A stretch of DNA of 64,000 nt from Brevundimonas aveniformis DSM 17977 (GCF_000428765.1 NZ_AUAO01000002.1:124001-188000); one strand, 5' to 3'; shown: positions 45,617-55,750, counted from the first letter of the stretch. Numbers and translations: made by a program. Notes: generated by a model from the sequence alone, not told the origin.

Positions 45617-47926
45617 GTGGTTAGACCATCCATCTATCGTCGTGCGCTGGTGACCGGCGCGAGCCTGATCGGCCTGGTGGCCGCAACGCCGAGCCTGGCA
45701 CAGCAAACCCAGCCGACCGGCGAACCGGAAATGGTCGATGAGATCATCGTCACGGCGCGTCGTCGCGAGGAAACCCTGACCGATGTGCCGATCTCGATCA
45801 CGGTGCAGACCGGCGACCAGCTGGCCCAGCGGGGCGCGCAGGACATCACCGCCCTGCAAAGGACAACGCCGAACCTGACGCTTCAGGTGTCGCGCGGCAC
45901 CAACTCGACCCTGACCGCCTTCATTCGCGGGATCGGCCAGCAAGATCCGCTGTGGGGCTTTGAGCCGGGGGTCGGCCTGTATGTGGACGACGTCTATATC
46001 GCCCGCCCGCAGGGCGCGGTTCTGGACCTGTATGATGTCGAGCGGGTCGAGGTTCTGCGCGGGCCGCAAGGCACGCTGTATGGCCGCAACACCATCGGCG
46101 GGGCGGTGCGCTATGTGACCCGCCCGATCGATCAGGACGATCCCCATTTCCGCGCCCGCGCCGCCTACGGCAGCTACAACCAGCGCGATCTGGTGGTGTC
46201 CGGGTCGCTCCCGCTCACGGAACGCCTGGCCGTCAGTGCGGCGGTCGGCCGGTTCCTGCGCGACGGCTTCGGCGAGAACCATTTCACCGGCGGCGAAACC
46301 TACAACCGCGATGTCACCTCGGCGCGGATGAGTGTCGAGTTCCGTCCGACGGATGCCCTGTTCCTGCGCCTGAGCGGCGACATCCTGCAGGACAACTCCA
46401 ACGCCAATCACGGCCACCGCGAACGCCCGGTGCCTCTGCCGCTGGCCGGACTGGTAACCCCCGCCTGCCGTGGGGTTCTGCCAAACGTCTATGACACCTG
46501 CGCGGGTCTGGGGGACCGCAATGAGGTCAATACGGCGGGGCTGGCCCTGTCGGCGGAATGGCTGATCAATGACACCCTGACGTTCAAGTCGATCACCGCG
46601 TACCGCGAGGGCTCGACGGTGGGCGGCGGCATCGATTTCGACAATACGCCCGCCCCGATCCTCGACATTGCCGCCGGTCAGCCGAACGCCCCGGTCGATG
46701 TCTATGCCGATGACCAGCTTTCGCAGGAATTCCAGCTTCTGTACGAAGGCGACCGGATGCAGGGCGTGGTCGGCCTCTACTATTTCGACTCCAATGCCCG
46801 CGGTCAGTTTGACACCGTCCTGGCGGCGGCCGGCATTACCCAGGGCACGTCGGGCAGCGTCGATACGACCAGCTTTGCCCTGTTCGGAGATGTCTCCTTC
46901 GATCTGACGGATCGGCTGGCTGTTTCGGTCGGTGGACGCTGGACCCAGGATGACCGGTCGGCTGATGTGTTCAAGGCCAACTACGCCGGCCTGGGCAGCC
47001 CGATCAGCGGCCGGGTCGTGGCCCCGTTCGCCATTCTGACCGACTATTCGGCGGAACGAACCTTCGAGGAGTTCACACCCCGCATCAGCGCCACCTATGA
47101 GCTGACGCCCGAGATCAATCTGTATGCCGCCTATGGACGCGGTTTCAAATCCGGCGGCTTCGACATGCGCGGCGACGCGGCGGCCACGCCCAGCACGGTC
47201 AACGGCTATGATCCCGAGATCGTCGATTCCTACGAAGTCGGACTGCGTGGGTCGCTGTTTGACCGGCGCGTCTGGTTCTCGACGGCGGTATTCCACGCGG
47301 CCTATGAAGGTCAGCAGATCACCACCCAGCGGGTCAATGCCGCCGGCACGAGTGTCGTCTCCTTCGTTGAGAACGTCGGATCTTCGACCATCACCGGCTG
47401 GGAGTTCGAGGGCCGGGCGCGTCTGACGGACCGGCTGAGCGCCAATGTGGCGCTGGGCTATGTCGATGCCGAGTTCAACGAGTTCCTGTCGTATGTGCCC
47501 AATCCGGCCCCGCCGCCGGCCTTTGTGCAGCAGGACGTGGCCGATCAGCGCCAGTTCCAGAACACCCCGTCGTGGACCGGCAACCTGACCCTGACCTACG
47601 ACCAGCCGTTTGCCGGCGGCGACCTGATCCGGCTGATCGGCTCCATGTCGTTCCGCTCGGACAGTTCGATGTTCGAGACGCCGTTCCCGGATGTCGATCA
47701 GCCCGGCTATGAGCTCTACGATGTCGGGGTTCTGTGGATGCCGGCGGACACCCGCTGGCGCGTGGCCCTGCACGGTCGCAACATGACCGACGAGCGGTAC
47801 CGGACGGGTGCCTATACGTTCGCCTATGTGCCGGCGGCACCGTCGACCCTCATCTTTGGGGACTCGGTCATCGGCTTCTATGGTCCGCCCCGCACCTTCA
47901 CCCTGTCGGTCGAGTACGACTTCTGA
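45617..47926 (+). CDS. TonB-dependent outer-membrane receptor
   Basis: GTG 45617 follows a strong ribosome-binding site (gggggagggg) and gives 769 residues. A signal peptide ends at PSLAQQ. A TonB-box-like region (EMVDEIIVTARRREETL) precedes the plug domain with VERVEVLRGPQGTLYGRNTIGGAV. The rest is a 22-strand-type barrel ending in LSVEYDF with a terminal Phe. The sequence fits the receptors of Caulobacterales and sphingomonads that import hydrophobic or glycosidic nutrients. The downstream hydrolase and upstream TetR suggest an ester substrate; identity unknown. Confidence 0.92.
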   Translation: MVRPSIYRRALVTGASLIGLVAATPSLAQQTQPTGEPEMVDEIIVTARRREETLTDVPISITVQTGDQLAQRGAQDITALQRTTPNLTLQVSRGTNSTLTAFIRGIGQQDPLWGFEPGVGLYVDDVYIARPQGAVLDLYDVERVEVLRGPQGTLYGRNTIGGAVRYVTRPIDQDDPHFRARAAYGSYNQRDLVVSGSLPLTERLAVSAAVGRFLRDGFGENHFTGGETYNRDVTSARMSVEFRPTDALFLRLSGDILQDNSNANHGHRERPVPLPLAGLVTPACRGVLPNVYDTCAGLGDRNEVNTAGLALSAEWLINDTLTFKSITAYREGSTVGGGIDFDNTPAPILDIAAGQPNAPVDVYADDQLSQEFQLLYEGDRMQGVVGLYYFDSNARGQFDTVLAAAGITQGTSGSVDTTSFALFGDVSFDLTDRLAVSVGGRWTQDDRSADVFKANYAGLGSPISGRVVAPFAILTDYSAERTFEEFTPRISATYELTPEINLYAAYGRGFKSGGFDMRGDAAATPSTVNGYDPEIVDSYEVGLRGSLFDRRVWFSTAVFHAAYEGQQITTQRVNAAGTSVVSFVENVGSSTITGWEFEGRARLTDRLSANVALGYVDAEFNEFLSYVPNPAPPPAFVQQDVADQRQFQNTPSWTGNLTLTYDQPFAGGDLIRLIGSMSFRSDSSMFETPFPDVDQPGYELYDVGVLWMPADTRWRVALHGRNMTDERYRTGAYTFAYVPAAPSTLIFGDSVIGFYGPPRTFTLSVEYDF

Positions 47927-47940
47927 AGCGCCGTCGGCCA

Positions 47941-48852
47941 ATGACCGATCAGGGAGACATCCTGAACTTTCGCGGGGTCGACGGCCTCGAACTGGCCGCC
48001 CGGGTCTGGAACCCGGGGGCCGGTGCCCGTGCCGAGACGGTCCTGTGTCTGCACGGGCTAACCCGCAACAGCCGCGACTTCACCGCCCTGGCCGAGATTC
48101 TGGGCCGGAGCTATCGGGTCGTCGCCCCGGACCAGCGCGGGCGAGGCCTGTCGGCCTATGCCGACCCCTCGACCTATGTGCTGCCGATCCAGATCCAGGA
48201 CACCCTGGGTCTGCTGGATCGGCTGGACATTGAACGCTGCGTCGTCATCGGCACCTCGATGGGGGCGCTGATGGCTGTTTCGATGGCGGCCCTGGCCCCG
48301 GACCGGATCGCCGGGGTTGTCCTGAACGATGCCGGGCCGGTCATCGACCCGGCGGGCCTGGCCCGCATTGCCGGCTATGTGGCCGAGAGCAGCGACCCCG
48401 AAACCTGGGCGGCGGCGACCCGGCGGCTCCAGACGATCCATGGCGGCTCGTTTCCGACCTATACGGATGCCGAATGGGAGCGGTTCGCGCGCTGGACCTA
48501 TGTGTGGGGCGAGGCGGGTCTGAAGCTGGACTATGACCCGCGCCTGCGTGAGGCGGTGGCCGCCACGGCGGGAACATTCCCGGACCTGTGGCCGGTGTTC
48601 GAGAGCCTGAAGCACGTCCCCAGCCTGATGCTGAGGGGAGCGTTGTCGGACCTGCTGAGCGCCGACACAGCCCAGGAGGTGAGCCGGCGCTTTGGCACCC
48701 GGCTGGTTACGGTCCCGGACCGGGGGCACGCGCCGGACCTGTCGGAAGTCGAGGCGATGCTGGCCATCCTTGCGTTCCTGGCAGATGACCGGGTTCGGCG
48801 TCGGCTGAAAAACGGGCGTAGCGAGAGCGAGATGCGCGCGGTGAGCTTCTAG
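47941..48852 (+). CDS. Alpha/beta hydrolase
   Basis: A 303-residue cytosolic hydrolase from ATG 47941, 14 nt after the receptor stop. VLCLHGLTRNSRDF forms the oxyanion region, VIGTSMGALMAVSMA has the nucleophile Ser, and VTVPDRGHAPDL supplies the His. It is probably co-transcribed with the TonB receptor and acts on its imported substrate. Confidence 0.87.
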   Translation: MTDQGDILNFRGVDGLELAARVWNPGAGARAETVLCLHGLTRNSRDFTALAEILGRSYRVVAPDQRGRGLSAYADPSTYVLPIQIQDTLGLLDRLDIERCVVIGTSMGALMAVSMAALAPDRIAGVVLNDAGPVIDPAGLARIAGYVAESSDPETWAAATRRLQTIHGGSFPTYTDAEWERFARWTYVWGEAGLKLDYDPRLREAVAATAGTFPDLWPVFESLKHVPSLMLRGALSDLLSADTAQEVSRRFGTRLVTVPDRGHAPDLSEVEAMLAILAFLADDRVRRRLKNGRSESEMRAVSF

Positions 48853-48989
48853 ACCCCGACCCTTGCCCCGCCGCCAGAGGCGCACAACCCTGCCATCGAC
48901 GGCCATCGACGGCCATCGACCCCGAGCCCGGCCTGGTCCCCTTCGACAGATGGCGTGGCCCGCGGCGAGCGGAGCCGCTATCAGGGACC

Positions 48990-50174
48990 ATGGGTGACCG
49001 CTTAGATGTCCTGATTGTCGGTGCCGGCGCAGCCGGGATGATGTGCGCCGTCGAGGCCGGGCGGCGCGGGCGGCGCGTTCTGATCGTCGACCATGCCCAG
49101 GCCCCCGGTGAGAAGATCCGAATCTCGGGCGGCGGTCGTTGCAACTTCACCAATCTGGGGGCGGGGCCCCATGCGATGCTGGGCGAGAACGCCCGGTTCG
49201 CGACCTCGGCCCTCAAGCGATTCAGCCAGCGGGATTTCATCGCCCGGGTCGATGCGGCGGGGATCGCCTGGCACGAAAAGACGCTGGGACAATTGTTCTG
49301 TGACGGCTCGGCCAAACAGATCATTGCCCTGTTGACGGGTCAGATGGCCGAGGCCGGTGTTCAGTTGAGGCTGGGGGTGGGGGTGACCGAGGTGGCGCGG
49401 CAGGGCGACGGGTTCCGGGCGCGACTGTCTGACGGGTCGGGGGTCGAGGTGGCGTCGCTGGTCCTGGCCACCGGCGGCAAGTCGATCCCGAAGATGGGCG
49501 CGACCGGCTGGGCCTATGAGACGGCGAAGGCTTTCGGATTGCGGGTCACCGAGACGCGACCGGCCCTGGTGCCCCTGACGTTCGAGGCGGGGCTGCTGGA
49601 AGAGACGAAGGCGCTGTCGGGGCTGTCGGTGGATGCCGTCGTGCGCGGGGGCGGGGCCAAGTTCCGTGAGGGGTTGTTGTTCACCCACCGGGGACTGTCG
49701 GGGCCGAGCGTGTTGCAGATCAGTTCCTACTGGCGCGAGGGCGCGGCGATCACGGCCAATCTGGCCCCGGACGCGGATGTGTTTGAGGCGCTGAAGGCGG
49801 CCAAACAGGCCAGCGGCAAACAGGAGGTGGCGACGGCGCTGGGCCATATTGTGCCCAAGCGGTTGGCCGACTGGATCTGTCAGCGGGCGGGGGTCAGCGG
49901 GCGGCTGGGCGACCAGAAGGATGCGGCCCTGAAGGCGGTGGCAGAGGCGGTGAACGGCTGGACCGTCAAGCCGGTGGGGTCAGAGGGCTATCGAACGGCG
50001 GAGGTGACCCTGGGCGGGATCGCGACCGATCAACTGGACCAGGGCACGATGCAGGCCAAGACCGTGCCGGGCCTGTTCTGCATCGGCGAGGCGGTGGACA
50101 TCACCGGCTGGCTGGGCGGCTATAACTTCCAGTGGGCCTGGTCCTCCGGCTGGGCGGCGGGGCAGGTGTGTTGA
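48990..50174 (+). CDS. BaiN/HI0933-family flavoprotein
   Basis: A 394-residue FAD-dependent NAD(P)-oxidoreductase-like protein. LIVGAGAAGMMCAVEAGRRG binds FAD, KIRISGGGRCNFTN is the family signature, and LATGGKSIPKMGATGWAYE and the terminal GEAVDITGWLGGYNFQWAWSSG complete the HI0933 pattern. The physiological electron acceptor is unknown. It lies 138 nt downstream of the hydrolase but probably has its own promoter. Confidence 0.87.
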   Translation: MGDRLDVLIVGAGAAGMMCAVEAGRRGRRVLIVDHAQAPGEKIRISGGGRCNFTNLGAGPHAMLGENARFATSALKRFSQRDFIARVDAAGIAWHEKTLGQLFCDGSAKQIIALLTGQMAEAGVQLRLGVGVTEVARQGDGFRARLSDGSGVEVASLVLATGGKSIPKMGATGWAYETAKAFGLRVTETRPALVPLTFEAGLLEETKALSGLSVDAVVRGGGAKFREGLLFTHRGLSGPSVLQISSYWREGAAITANLAPDADVFEALKAAKQASGKQEVATALGHIVPKRLADWICQRAGVSGRLGDQKDAALKAVAEAVNGWTVKPVGSEGYRTAEVTLGGIATDQLDQGTMQAKTVPGLFCIGEAVDITGWLGGYNFQWAWSSGWAAGQVC

Positions 50175-50231
50175 GGCCGGTCAGGTGAGATCTGGAAACG
50201 GCGGCGGACGGGCTCAAGTGGAGACTGTCGG

Positions 50232-53027
50232 CTAGAATATCCAGTCGGCATCGCCGGGTAGGAGTTGCAAAAAGCGCCCTCCCCAATGGCCGCCGGGAGA
50301 CAGGGCCAGATCCATCCATTCCGGCTCGAGCGGGATCCGCTGATCGATCCTGTCGGGGTCGGACGTCGGCAGGTCGCCCGGAAGAACCAGGGGAGCATCC
50401 GGGTTCAACGGCGGCACGACGTCCGGCCCAGAAGGCTTGGAGTTGGTCACGGGCTCACCGGGCAGGATCAGCGGGGATGACCCGCCGATCAAGACCTGAC
50501 CGGTATTTGGGTTGCAGATCACCAGGGTCAGATCGACGAACCTGTCATTGAAGCGAAGAACCTCAACGCCGGTTAGAAAGTCCGATCCTTCGGCACCCTT
50601 GATCCGGTAGCCTGAGCCTTCCTGGAAAATCTGATAGGTGTCGGACTCCCCTGAAATCACGACCTCGTCCCAGCCCGCGCCGCCATCAAGGGTGTCATTG
50701 CCGGCCCCGCCGACAAGCTCATCGTTGCCCGCCCCCCCGATCAGGATGTCGTTCCCATCGCCGCCCATCAGCACGTCATTGCCGTCCATGCCATCGAACC
50801 GATTGTCCTTGGCGTCGCCGGTCAGCTGGTCGCGTCGCTCTGACCCGTTCAGATTTTCGATGTCGACCAGGGTGTCCAGTCCCTGGCCGGTGTTCTGAGC
50901 ACCGACGATTCTCAAATCGACGGTCGCGCCGTAGGCTATATAGGTCACAGGATCGGTGAAACCGAACAACTGAACGGTATCCGAGCCCGCGCCACCATCC
51001 AGAAGGTCTTTTCCTTCGCCGTTCCAGATTTCGTCGTCGCCATCGCCTCCATAGTGCTGATCATCGCCACGACCGCCCTCGAGATAGTCGTCGCCGTCAA
51101 GGCCATAGAGGATGTCGTCGCCGCCATTGCCCCAGAAGCGGTCGTCGTAGGCCCCGCCGCGCAGGGTGTCCGCATGGCTTGAGCCGGCGATGTCGAACCG
51201 CTCGAAACCAGAAAACTGGACGCCAGTAGTTGAAGAGACGGGGATGTAAGTCGTTGTCGCCGCATCGAACTGCAACGCGTCGGGTGTTGACCAGTGGGCG
51301 CTAACCGTAAGGAGATCGATACCGGCGCCGCCCGAGGCCGTTCCGTCCTGCAAGGACACCTGATCGTCGCCGTCTCCGCCTGAGGCGAGGGCAACCAGGC
51401 CGAAGTTGGCCAAGATGATGTCGTCGCCGTCTCCTCCAAAGACAGAAGTATTCACGCCGTAAGAGACCTCTATTTGGTCGTTGCCCCCACGGCCCTCGAC
51501 GACATACTCGCCACTCTGAACGACGAACCGGTTTGCTTGATCGGTCCCAATAATGCTGGTGGGTCGGCTAGCCGTTCGGACCGTCAAATTTTCGATACTG
51601 ATGAACGTGTCCAGGCCCTGTCCGGTATCCTGAGGGCCGGTCAAATTCAGATCGATGACGACTTGGCCCTCTCCCATCTGTTGAGCAAGTGAAACGGTGT
51701 CGGAGCCGGCCCCTCCATCAAAGATGTCATTGCCAAAGCTCTCGTTGATAACCTGCTCGTAAAATCGATCATCGCCGGTCCCCCCAAGGAGCTCGTCGTC
51801 ACCCGAGCCGCCAGAGAGGGAGTCGTTTCCACCCTGCCCCTCAAGGACATCATTTCCGTCCCCACCCGCGAGCGTGTCGTGGCCAGACCCGGCCTGAATT
51901 CGATCGTCGCCCCCGCGCCCTTCGATGGTCATGTCCAGCGAATAGCCTAGCTGGGTGGTGATGGTATCCCCCGCATTCCCCAGGTAGATGTATTCGAAGC
52001 CAGACAAGGCAAAGCCTGACGCGTCGAACGTGCCCCCGATAACGATTTGAGCCGCTGCTGAGGTGCTACCGAACCACAGGTGGTCCAGAACATCAGCTTC
52101 GTCGCCGGCGTCCAGGTAGGTGCCTGCGTAGTCAGCCGACGACGTCACATTGACCCAGAAGGAGTCGGACCCCGCTCCGGCAACGATGTAGTCGGCATCA
52201 ACCAGGGTGATGCTGTCGTTTCCTGCCCCGGCATAGATGTGATCGTAGCCTAGACCGCCCCGAATGGTGTCGTCTCCGGTGCCTCCTTGAATCCGGTCGC
52301 TCCCGTCTCCGCCCAGCAGGGTGCCGGAGCCAATCAGGACATCGTCGCCGGCACCGCCGTCCAGCAAGCCAGTGACGTTTTCGATGTGATCGTTGCCATC
52401 TTCACCCCGAGCGTCGCCCAAGCCATCGCGCAGAGTGTCATTGCCGGCACCACCGTAGGCGTCGCCTCGGTAGACCCCTGAGCTGCCACCCACGGTGATG
52501 TGATCGTCGCCGGCATCGCCATACAGCCGGTCCCCGCGAGCGCCGCCGATCAGCCGGTCGTTGCCGTCGCCGCCGTAGAGGTGATCCCCGAAAGAGTCGC
52601 CGCTCGCGCTCCCATGGAGCGTGTCATCGCCGCCGTTCCCGTAGAACGTGTCCTGAGCCGAGGACCCCATGAAGATGTCAGAGCCCACGAGAACGCTTGC
52701 GGGCGAATCTCGAAAGGCTGAGGGAGAAAGGCCGAGAGAGGCCATGTCCTCGAAAACGGCGATCAGCACGCCGCTCGCATTGTGAATTTCAAGGCGGTCC
52801 ATGACGCCGACCGGAAAGCTCGTACCGGAGACGATCGAGAATCCGGCCCCGGCGGAGACAAAGGTAAAGGTGTAGTCCCTGGTCCAACTGGTTAATGCGC
52901 CGCGGATGACCCATTGAGAGGCGGTCGAGCTGACCAGCTCAAATGCGCCCCTGGTAAACATGTCGAGCCAACTGTCATTCGTCGGGTTGGCAGTGAATGA
53001 CCATCGCTGGAAGAACTGAACGCGCAT
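50232..53027 (-). CDS. RTX (hemolysin-type calcium-binding repeat) protein
   Basis: A 931-residue protein from ATG 53027, with aggggaag six bases upstream. The first 120 residues form a non-repetitive domain (SFTANPTNDSWLDMF onward). From about residue 120 to 800 there are many nonapeptide repeats GGxGxDxLx, such as GGDGNDVLEGQGGNDSL and GGAGNDELVGGAGNDTL, grouped into several beta-rolls with spacers. A Pro-rich C-terminus follows. RTX proteins usually leave by a type I system using an uncleaved C-terminal signal, and no T1SS genes are adjacent. Base composition is lower in GC than its neighbours. Confidence 0.9.
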   Translation of the reverse strand: MRVQFFQRWSFTANPTNDSWLDMFTRGAFELVSSTASQWVIRGALTSWTRDYTFTFVSAGAGFSIVSGTSFPVGVMDRLEIHNASGVLIAVFEDMASLGLSPSAFRDSPASVLVGSDIFMGSSAQDTFYGNGGDDTLHGSASGDSFGDHLYGGDGNDRLIGGARGDRLYGDAGDDHITVGGSSGVYRGDAYGGAGNDTLRDGLGDARGEDGNDHIENVTGLLDGGAGDDVLIGSGTLLGGDGSDRIQGGTGDDTIRGGLGYDHIYAGAGNDSITLVDADYIVAGAGSDSFWVNVTSSADYAGTYLDAGDEADVLDHLWFGSTSAAAQIVIGGTFDASGFALSGFEYIYLGNAGDTITTQLGYSLDMTIEGRGGDDRIQAGSGHDTLAGGDGNDVLEGQGGNDSLSGGSGDDELLGGTGDDRFYEQVINESFGNDIFDGGAGSDTVSLAQQMGEGQVVIDLNLTGPQDTGQGLDTFISIENLTVRTASRPTSIIGTDQANRFVVQSGEYVVEGRGGNDQIEVSYGVNTSVFGGDGDDIILANFGLVALASGGDGDDQVSLQDGTASGGAGIDLLTVSAHWSTPDALQFDAATTTYIPVSSTTGVQFSGFERFDIAGSSHADTLRGGAYDDRFWGNGGDDILYGLDGDDYLEGGRGDDQHYGGDGDDEIWNGEGKDLLDGGAGSDTVQLFGFTDPVTYIAYGATVDLRIVGAQNTGQGLDTLVDIENLNGSERRDQLTGDAKDNRFDGMDGNDVLMGGDGNDILIGGAGNDELVGGAGNDTLDGGAGWDEVVISGESDTYQIFQEGSGYRIKGAEGSDFLTGVEVLRFNDRFVDLTLVICNPNTGQVLIGGSSPLILPGEPVTNSKPSGPDVVPPLNPDAPLVLPGDLPTSDPDRIDQRIPLEPEWMDLALSPGGHWGGRFLQLLPGDADWIF

Positions 53028-53139
53028 CACAGCTTCCCCTCTACTGCGAGCTGCAATCTAGGGGGAAGGTCGCCGAACGCGCAAGTTCAATCCGGCTGGG
53101 CGACGGGGCAGGTGGGCTAGAGGGGGACGATGCTTGTGT

Positions 53140-53252
53140 TGTCATCCCGGCCGGAGCGGAGCGCAGAGCCGGGACAAGCGTGCCGATCTGCGGGCGTTCG
53201 AGACAGGCTCACCCTTGTCCCGGATGGCTGCTGCGCAGCTTCCGGGATGACA
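53140..53252 (+). repeat. Dispersed palindromic repeat, family D
   Basis: tgtcatcccgg (53140-53150) is the inverse of ccgggatgaca (53242-53252). Inner arms gccgggacaagcg and cccttgtcccgg continue the palindrome. Related half units occur at 40206-40249 and 40569-40611. It separates the RTX gene from the holin-like gene; no gene lies in this gap. Confidence 0.75.
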
Positions 53253-53262
53253 AAATGGAGGA

Positions 53263-53613
53263 TCAGTCGTTCTTTTCGCCGATGAACCAGCCGGCGATGC
53301 AGCTGACCAGGCCGGTGATGACGGCGGCACCGATGCCGGGCCAGAAGCCGATGATGTTGAAGCCACCCAGCATCATCGCCACCAGGCCGATGGTGGCGGC
53401 GTTCACGACCAGCAGGAACAGGCCGAAGGTGATGAAGGTGATCGGCAGGGTCACGAAGGTCAGGACCGGCCGCACCAGGGCGTTGACGATGCCCAGCAGC
53501 ACCGCCGCCGCAATCAGGGAGCCGGTCGAGAGCACCTCGACGCCGGGAATCCATTCGCTGGCGAGCCAGAGGCCGAGGGCGGTGACGACCGCCTGAAGAA
53601 GCATTCTGATCAT
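53263..53613 (-). CDS. Phage holin 4-like small membrane protein (PF04020-type)
   Basis: A membrane protein of 116 residues if started at MIRMLLQ (53613); the frame is open to 53631. Three or four hydrophobic segments cover most of it: AVVTALGLWLASEWI, LIAAAVLLGIVNALV, FLLVVNAATIGLVAMMLGG and GAAVITGLVSCIAGWFIG. The pattern IVNALVRPVLTFVTLPITFITFG is the signature of the family, which is widespread in bacterial chromosomes and need not be phage-derived. Confidence 0.8.
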   Translation of the reverse strand: MIRMLLQAVVTALGLWLASEWIPGVEVLSTGSLIAAAVLLGIVNALVRPVLTFVTLPITFITFGLFLLVVNAATIGLVAMMLGGFNIIGFWPGIGAAVITGLVSCIAGWFIGEKND

Positions 53614-53700
53614 GGGGACAGGATGGCGCATCAGGCCGAGATGTCAAAGGCCCGGCACCCTCCGGCTGGTCACTCAGAACAAATCCGGTACAAGGTGGGC

Positions 53701-55593
53701 ATGACCGTTTCCGTACTGACTCGCCCCGACGCCGCATCGCCGACGCTGGAAGAGGCGAGAGCGACGCTGGCGGCTGTGTGGGGGCACGCCGATTTTCGCG
53801 GGATGCAGGCCGGGGTGGTGGCCGAGGTGCTGGCCGGGCGCGATGTGCTGGCGGTGTTGCCGACGGGCGGGGGCAAGAGCGTCTGTTATCAGGTGCCGGC
53901 GATCCTGAGGCGCGGGGTCGGGCTGGTGGTGTCGCCGCTGATCGCGCTGATGACCGACCAGGCCGAGGCGTTGGTGCAGCAGGGGGTGGCGGCCGCGCGG
54001 CTGGATTCCAATGTGCCGCTGGAGGAGCGCGATGCGATCTGGCGGCGGGCGCGGGCCGGTGAGCTGGACCTGCTGTATGTGTCGCCCGAAGGTCTGGCCA
54101 ATCCGGGCATGGTGGCGCGGCTGGTCGAGCTGGACCTGGCGCTGATCGCCATCGACGAGGCCCACTGTGTGTCGCAGTGGGGGCACGATTTCCGGCCGGA
54201 CTATCGCAATCTGGGGCGGCTGGCGGAGCTGTTCCCCGGCGTGCCGAGGATCGCGGTGACGGCGACGGCGGACCCAAGGACTCGTGACGACATCCTGGCC
54301 TCGCTCCGGCTGGAGGGGGCCCGGGTCTTCGTCGACAGCTTCGCCCGACCCAATCTGAAGCTGGCGGCGGAAAAGAAGGACGGCGGGCGCAAGACCACCG
54401 ACCGGCGGGTGGTCGAGCTGGTGAGCGCGCGTAAAGGACAGTCGGGTGTGGTCTATTGCGGCGCGCGCGAGGCCTGCGAGCGGCTGACGGCCGAGCTGGT
54501 CGAGGCCGGGGTCAAGGCCATCGCCTATCACGCCGGGATGGCCGGCGACGACCGCGACCGGCGGCTGAAGCGGTTTCTGTCGGAAGACGGGGCGGTGATG
54601 GTGGCGACCATCGCCTTCGGTATGGGGGTGGACAAGGCCGATGTGCGCTTCGTCATCCACGCCGATCCGCCCGGCTCGCTGGAGGCCTACTGGCAGGAGG
54701 TCGGGCGGGCCGGCCGCGACGGCGAGCCGGCGGACTGTATTACGCTGTACGGGCCGTCGGACATCGCCTGGTGCCTGAAGCGGCTGGAGGGGCGGCCGAT
54801 GCCCGAGGAGGTGCGGATCGTCCAGGCGGGCAAGGCGCGCCGCCTGTTCGCCATGCTGGACGGGGCGGCCTGTCGCCAGATGGCGGTGCGGCGCTATTTC
54901 GGGGAGACGACCGCGGAGCCGTGCGGGGTCTGTGATCTGTGCGACGATGCGCCGGAGCTGTTCGACGGGACGGTGGCGGCGCAGAAGGCGCTGGCGGCGG
55001 TGCAGCGGCTGGGCGGCCGGTTCGGGCGCGGGCGGGTGGTCGAGCACCTGACCGGGCGGACCAAGGAGCCGCAGGGCTGGGAGACGGCGCTGTCGACCTG
55101 GGGCGTAGGGGCCGACACGGCGCCGCGCGGTTGGCGCGAGGTGATCGACCATCTGCTGTTCGACGGGCTGCTGGTCGAGGACCCGAACGAGGGCAAGCCG
55201 CTGTTGACGCTGGGCGACGGCGAGGCGGTGCGCGAGGTCTATCGGGGCGGGCGCGAGGTGATGATCCGGCGCGCACCGGACGCCTATGACGCCTCGACCC
55301 GCTCGGGCAATCCGAGGAGCCGGTCGCGCGGGGCGGTGCGGTCGCTCGGGCCGGCGGAGGTGCTGCTGCCGGAGGTGCAGGCGCGGTTCGATGCACTGCG
55401 CGCCTGGCGGCGGGATCAGGCGGCGACCCAGCGGGTGCCGCCCTATGTGATCTTCCAGGACCGGACCCTGGCCGAGATCGCGCGGGTCGAGCCGGGCGAC
55501 CTGGAGGCGCTGGGTCGGATTTCCGGCGTCGGCCAGTCCAAGCTGAGCCGCTATGGCGCGGCGGTGCTGGGGGTGCTGGCGGGGTTGGGGTGA
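53701..55593 (+). CDS. recQ: RecQ-type ATP-dependent DNA helicase
   Basis: ATG 53701 gives 630 residues. Walker A AVLPTGGGKSVCYQVPA, the DEAH box LIAIDEAHCVSQWGHDFRPDYRNL (diagnostic of RecQ), VTATADPRTRDDI and motif VI GRAGRDG are present. Zinc-binding cysteines follow at about residues 419-420 and 431-440 (PCGVCDLCDD). The C-terminus has an HRDC domain (TLAEIARVEPGDLEALGRISGVGQSKL). Confidence 0.92.
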   Translation: MTVSVLTRPDAASPTLEEARATLAAVWGHADFRGMQAGVVAEVLAGRDVLAVLPTGGGKSVCYQVPAILRRGVGLVVSPLIALMTDQAEALVQQGVAAARLDSNVPLEERDAIWRRARAGELDLLYVSPEGLANPGMVARLVELDLALIAIDEAHCVSQWGHDFRPDYRNLGRLAELFPGVPRIAVTATADPRTRDDILASLRLEGARVFVDSFARPNLKLAAEKKDGGRKTTDRRVVELVSARKGQSGVVYCGAREACERLTAELVEAGVKAIAYHAGMAGDDRDRRLKRFLSEDGAVMVATIAFGMGVDKADVRFVIHADPPGSLEAYWQEVGRAGRDGEPADCITLYGPSDIAWCLKRLEGRPMPEEVRIVQAGKARRLFAMLDGAACRQMAVRRYFGETTAEPCGVCDLCDDAPELFDGTVAAQKALAAVQRLGGRFGRGRVVEHLTGRTKEPQGWETALSTWGVGADTAPRGWREVIDHLLFDGLLVEDPNEGKPLLTLGDGEAVREVYRGGREVMIRRAPDAYDASTRSGNPRSRSRGAVRSLGPAEVLLPEVQARFDALRAWRRDQAATQRVPPYVIFQDRTLAEIARVEPGDLEALGRISGVGQSKLSRYGAAVLGVLAGLG

Positions 55594-55594
55594 C

Positions 55595-55750
55595 TTTCTC
55601 CTCTCCATGACATGGGGAGGTGTCGCGAGGCGGAGCCGAGAGACGGAGGGGGCGGCGCAGGCCCCTCAGGAGAGGTCCGGCGAAGGCGGCGGCGCCCCCT
55701 CCACCGCTTCGCGGTCCCCCTCCCCATCCAGGATGGGGAGGAGAAGAGTT
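55595..55750 (+). repeat. Dispersed repeat family A, intergenic copy
   Basis: It begins ctcctctccatgacatgggg, has gagacggagggggcggcgc, and ends with ccaccgcttcgcggtccccctccccat...atggggaggag. It fills the gap between the helicase and MFS genes and could form a long hairpin. Confidence 0.8.

Noticed and set aside
45575..47941. A 788-residue open frame antisense to the TonB receptor gene
   Set aside because: It mirrors the GC-rich codon bias of the receptor and has no recognisable domain. The sense strand has a signal peptide, plug motif and terminal Phe.
50600..52700. Regular repeats as a possible CRISPR array
   Set aside because: They encode GGxGxD peptides in one open frame and vary in sequence, which is the RTX pattern.
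53263..53631. Holin-like gene as evidence of a prophage
   Set aside because: This family is common on bacterial chromosomes, and no lysin or phage structural gene is adjacent.
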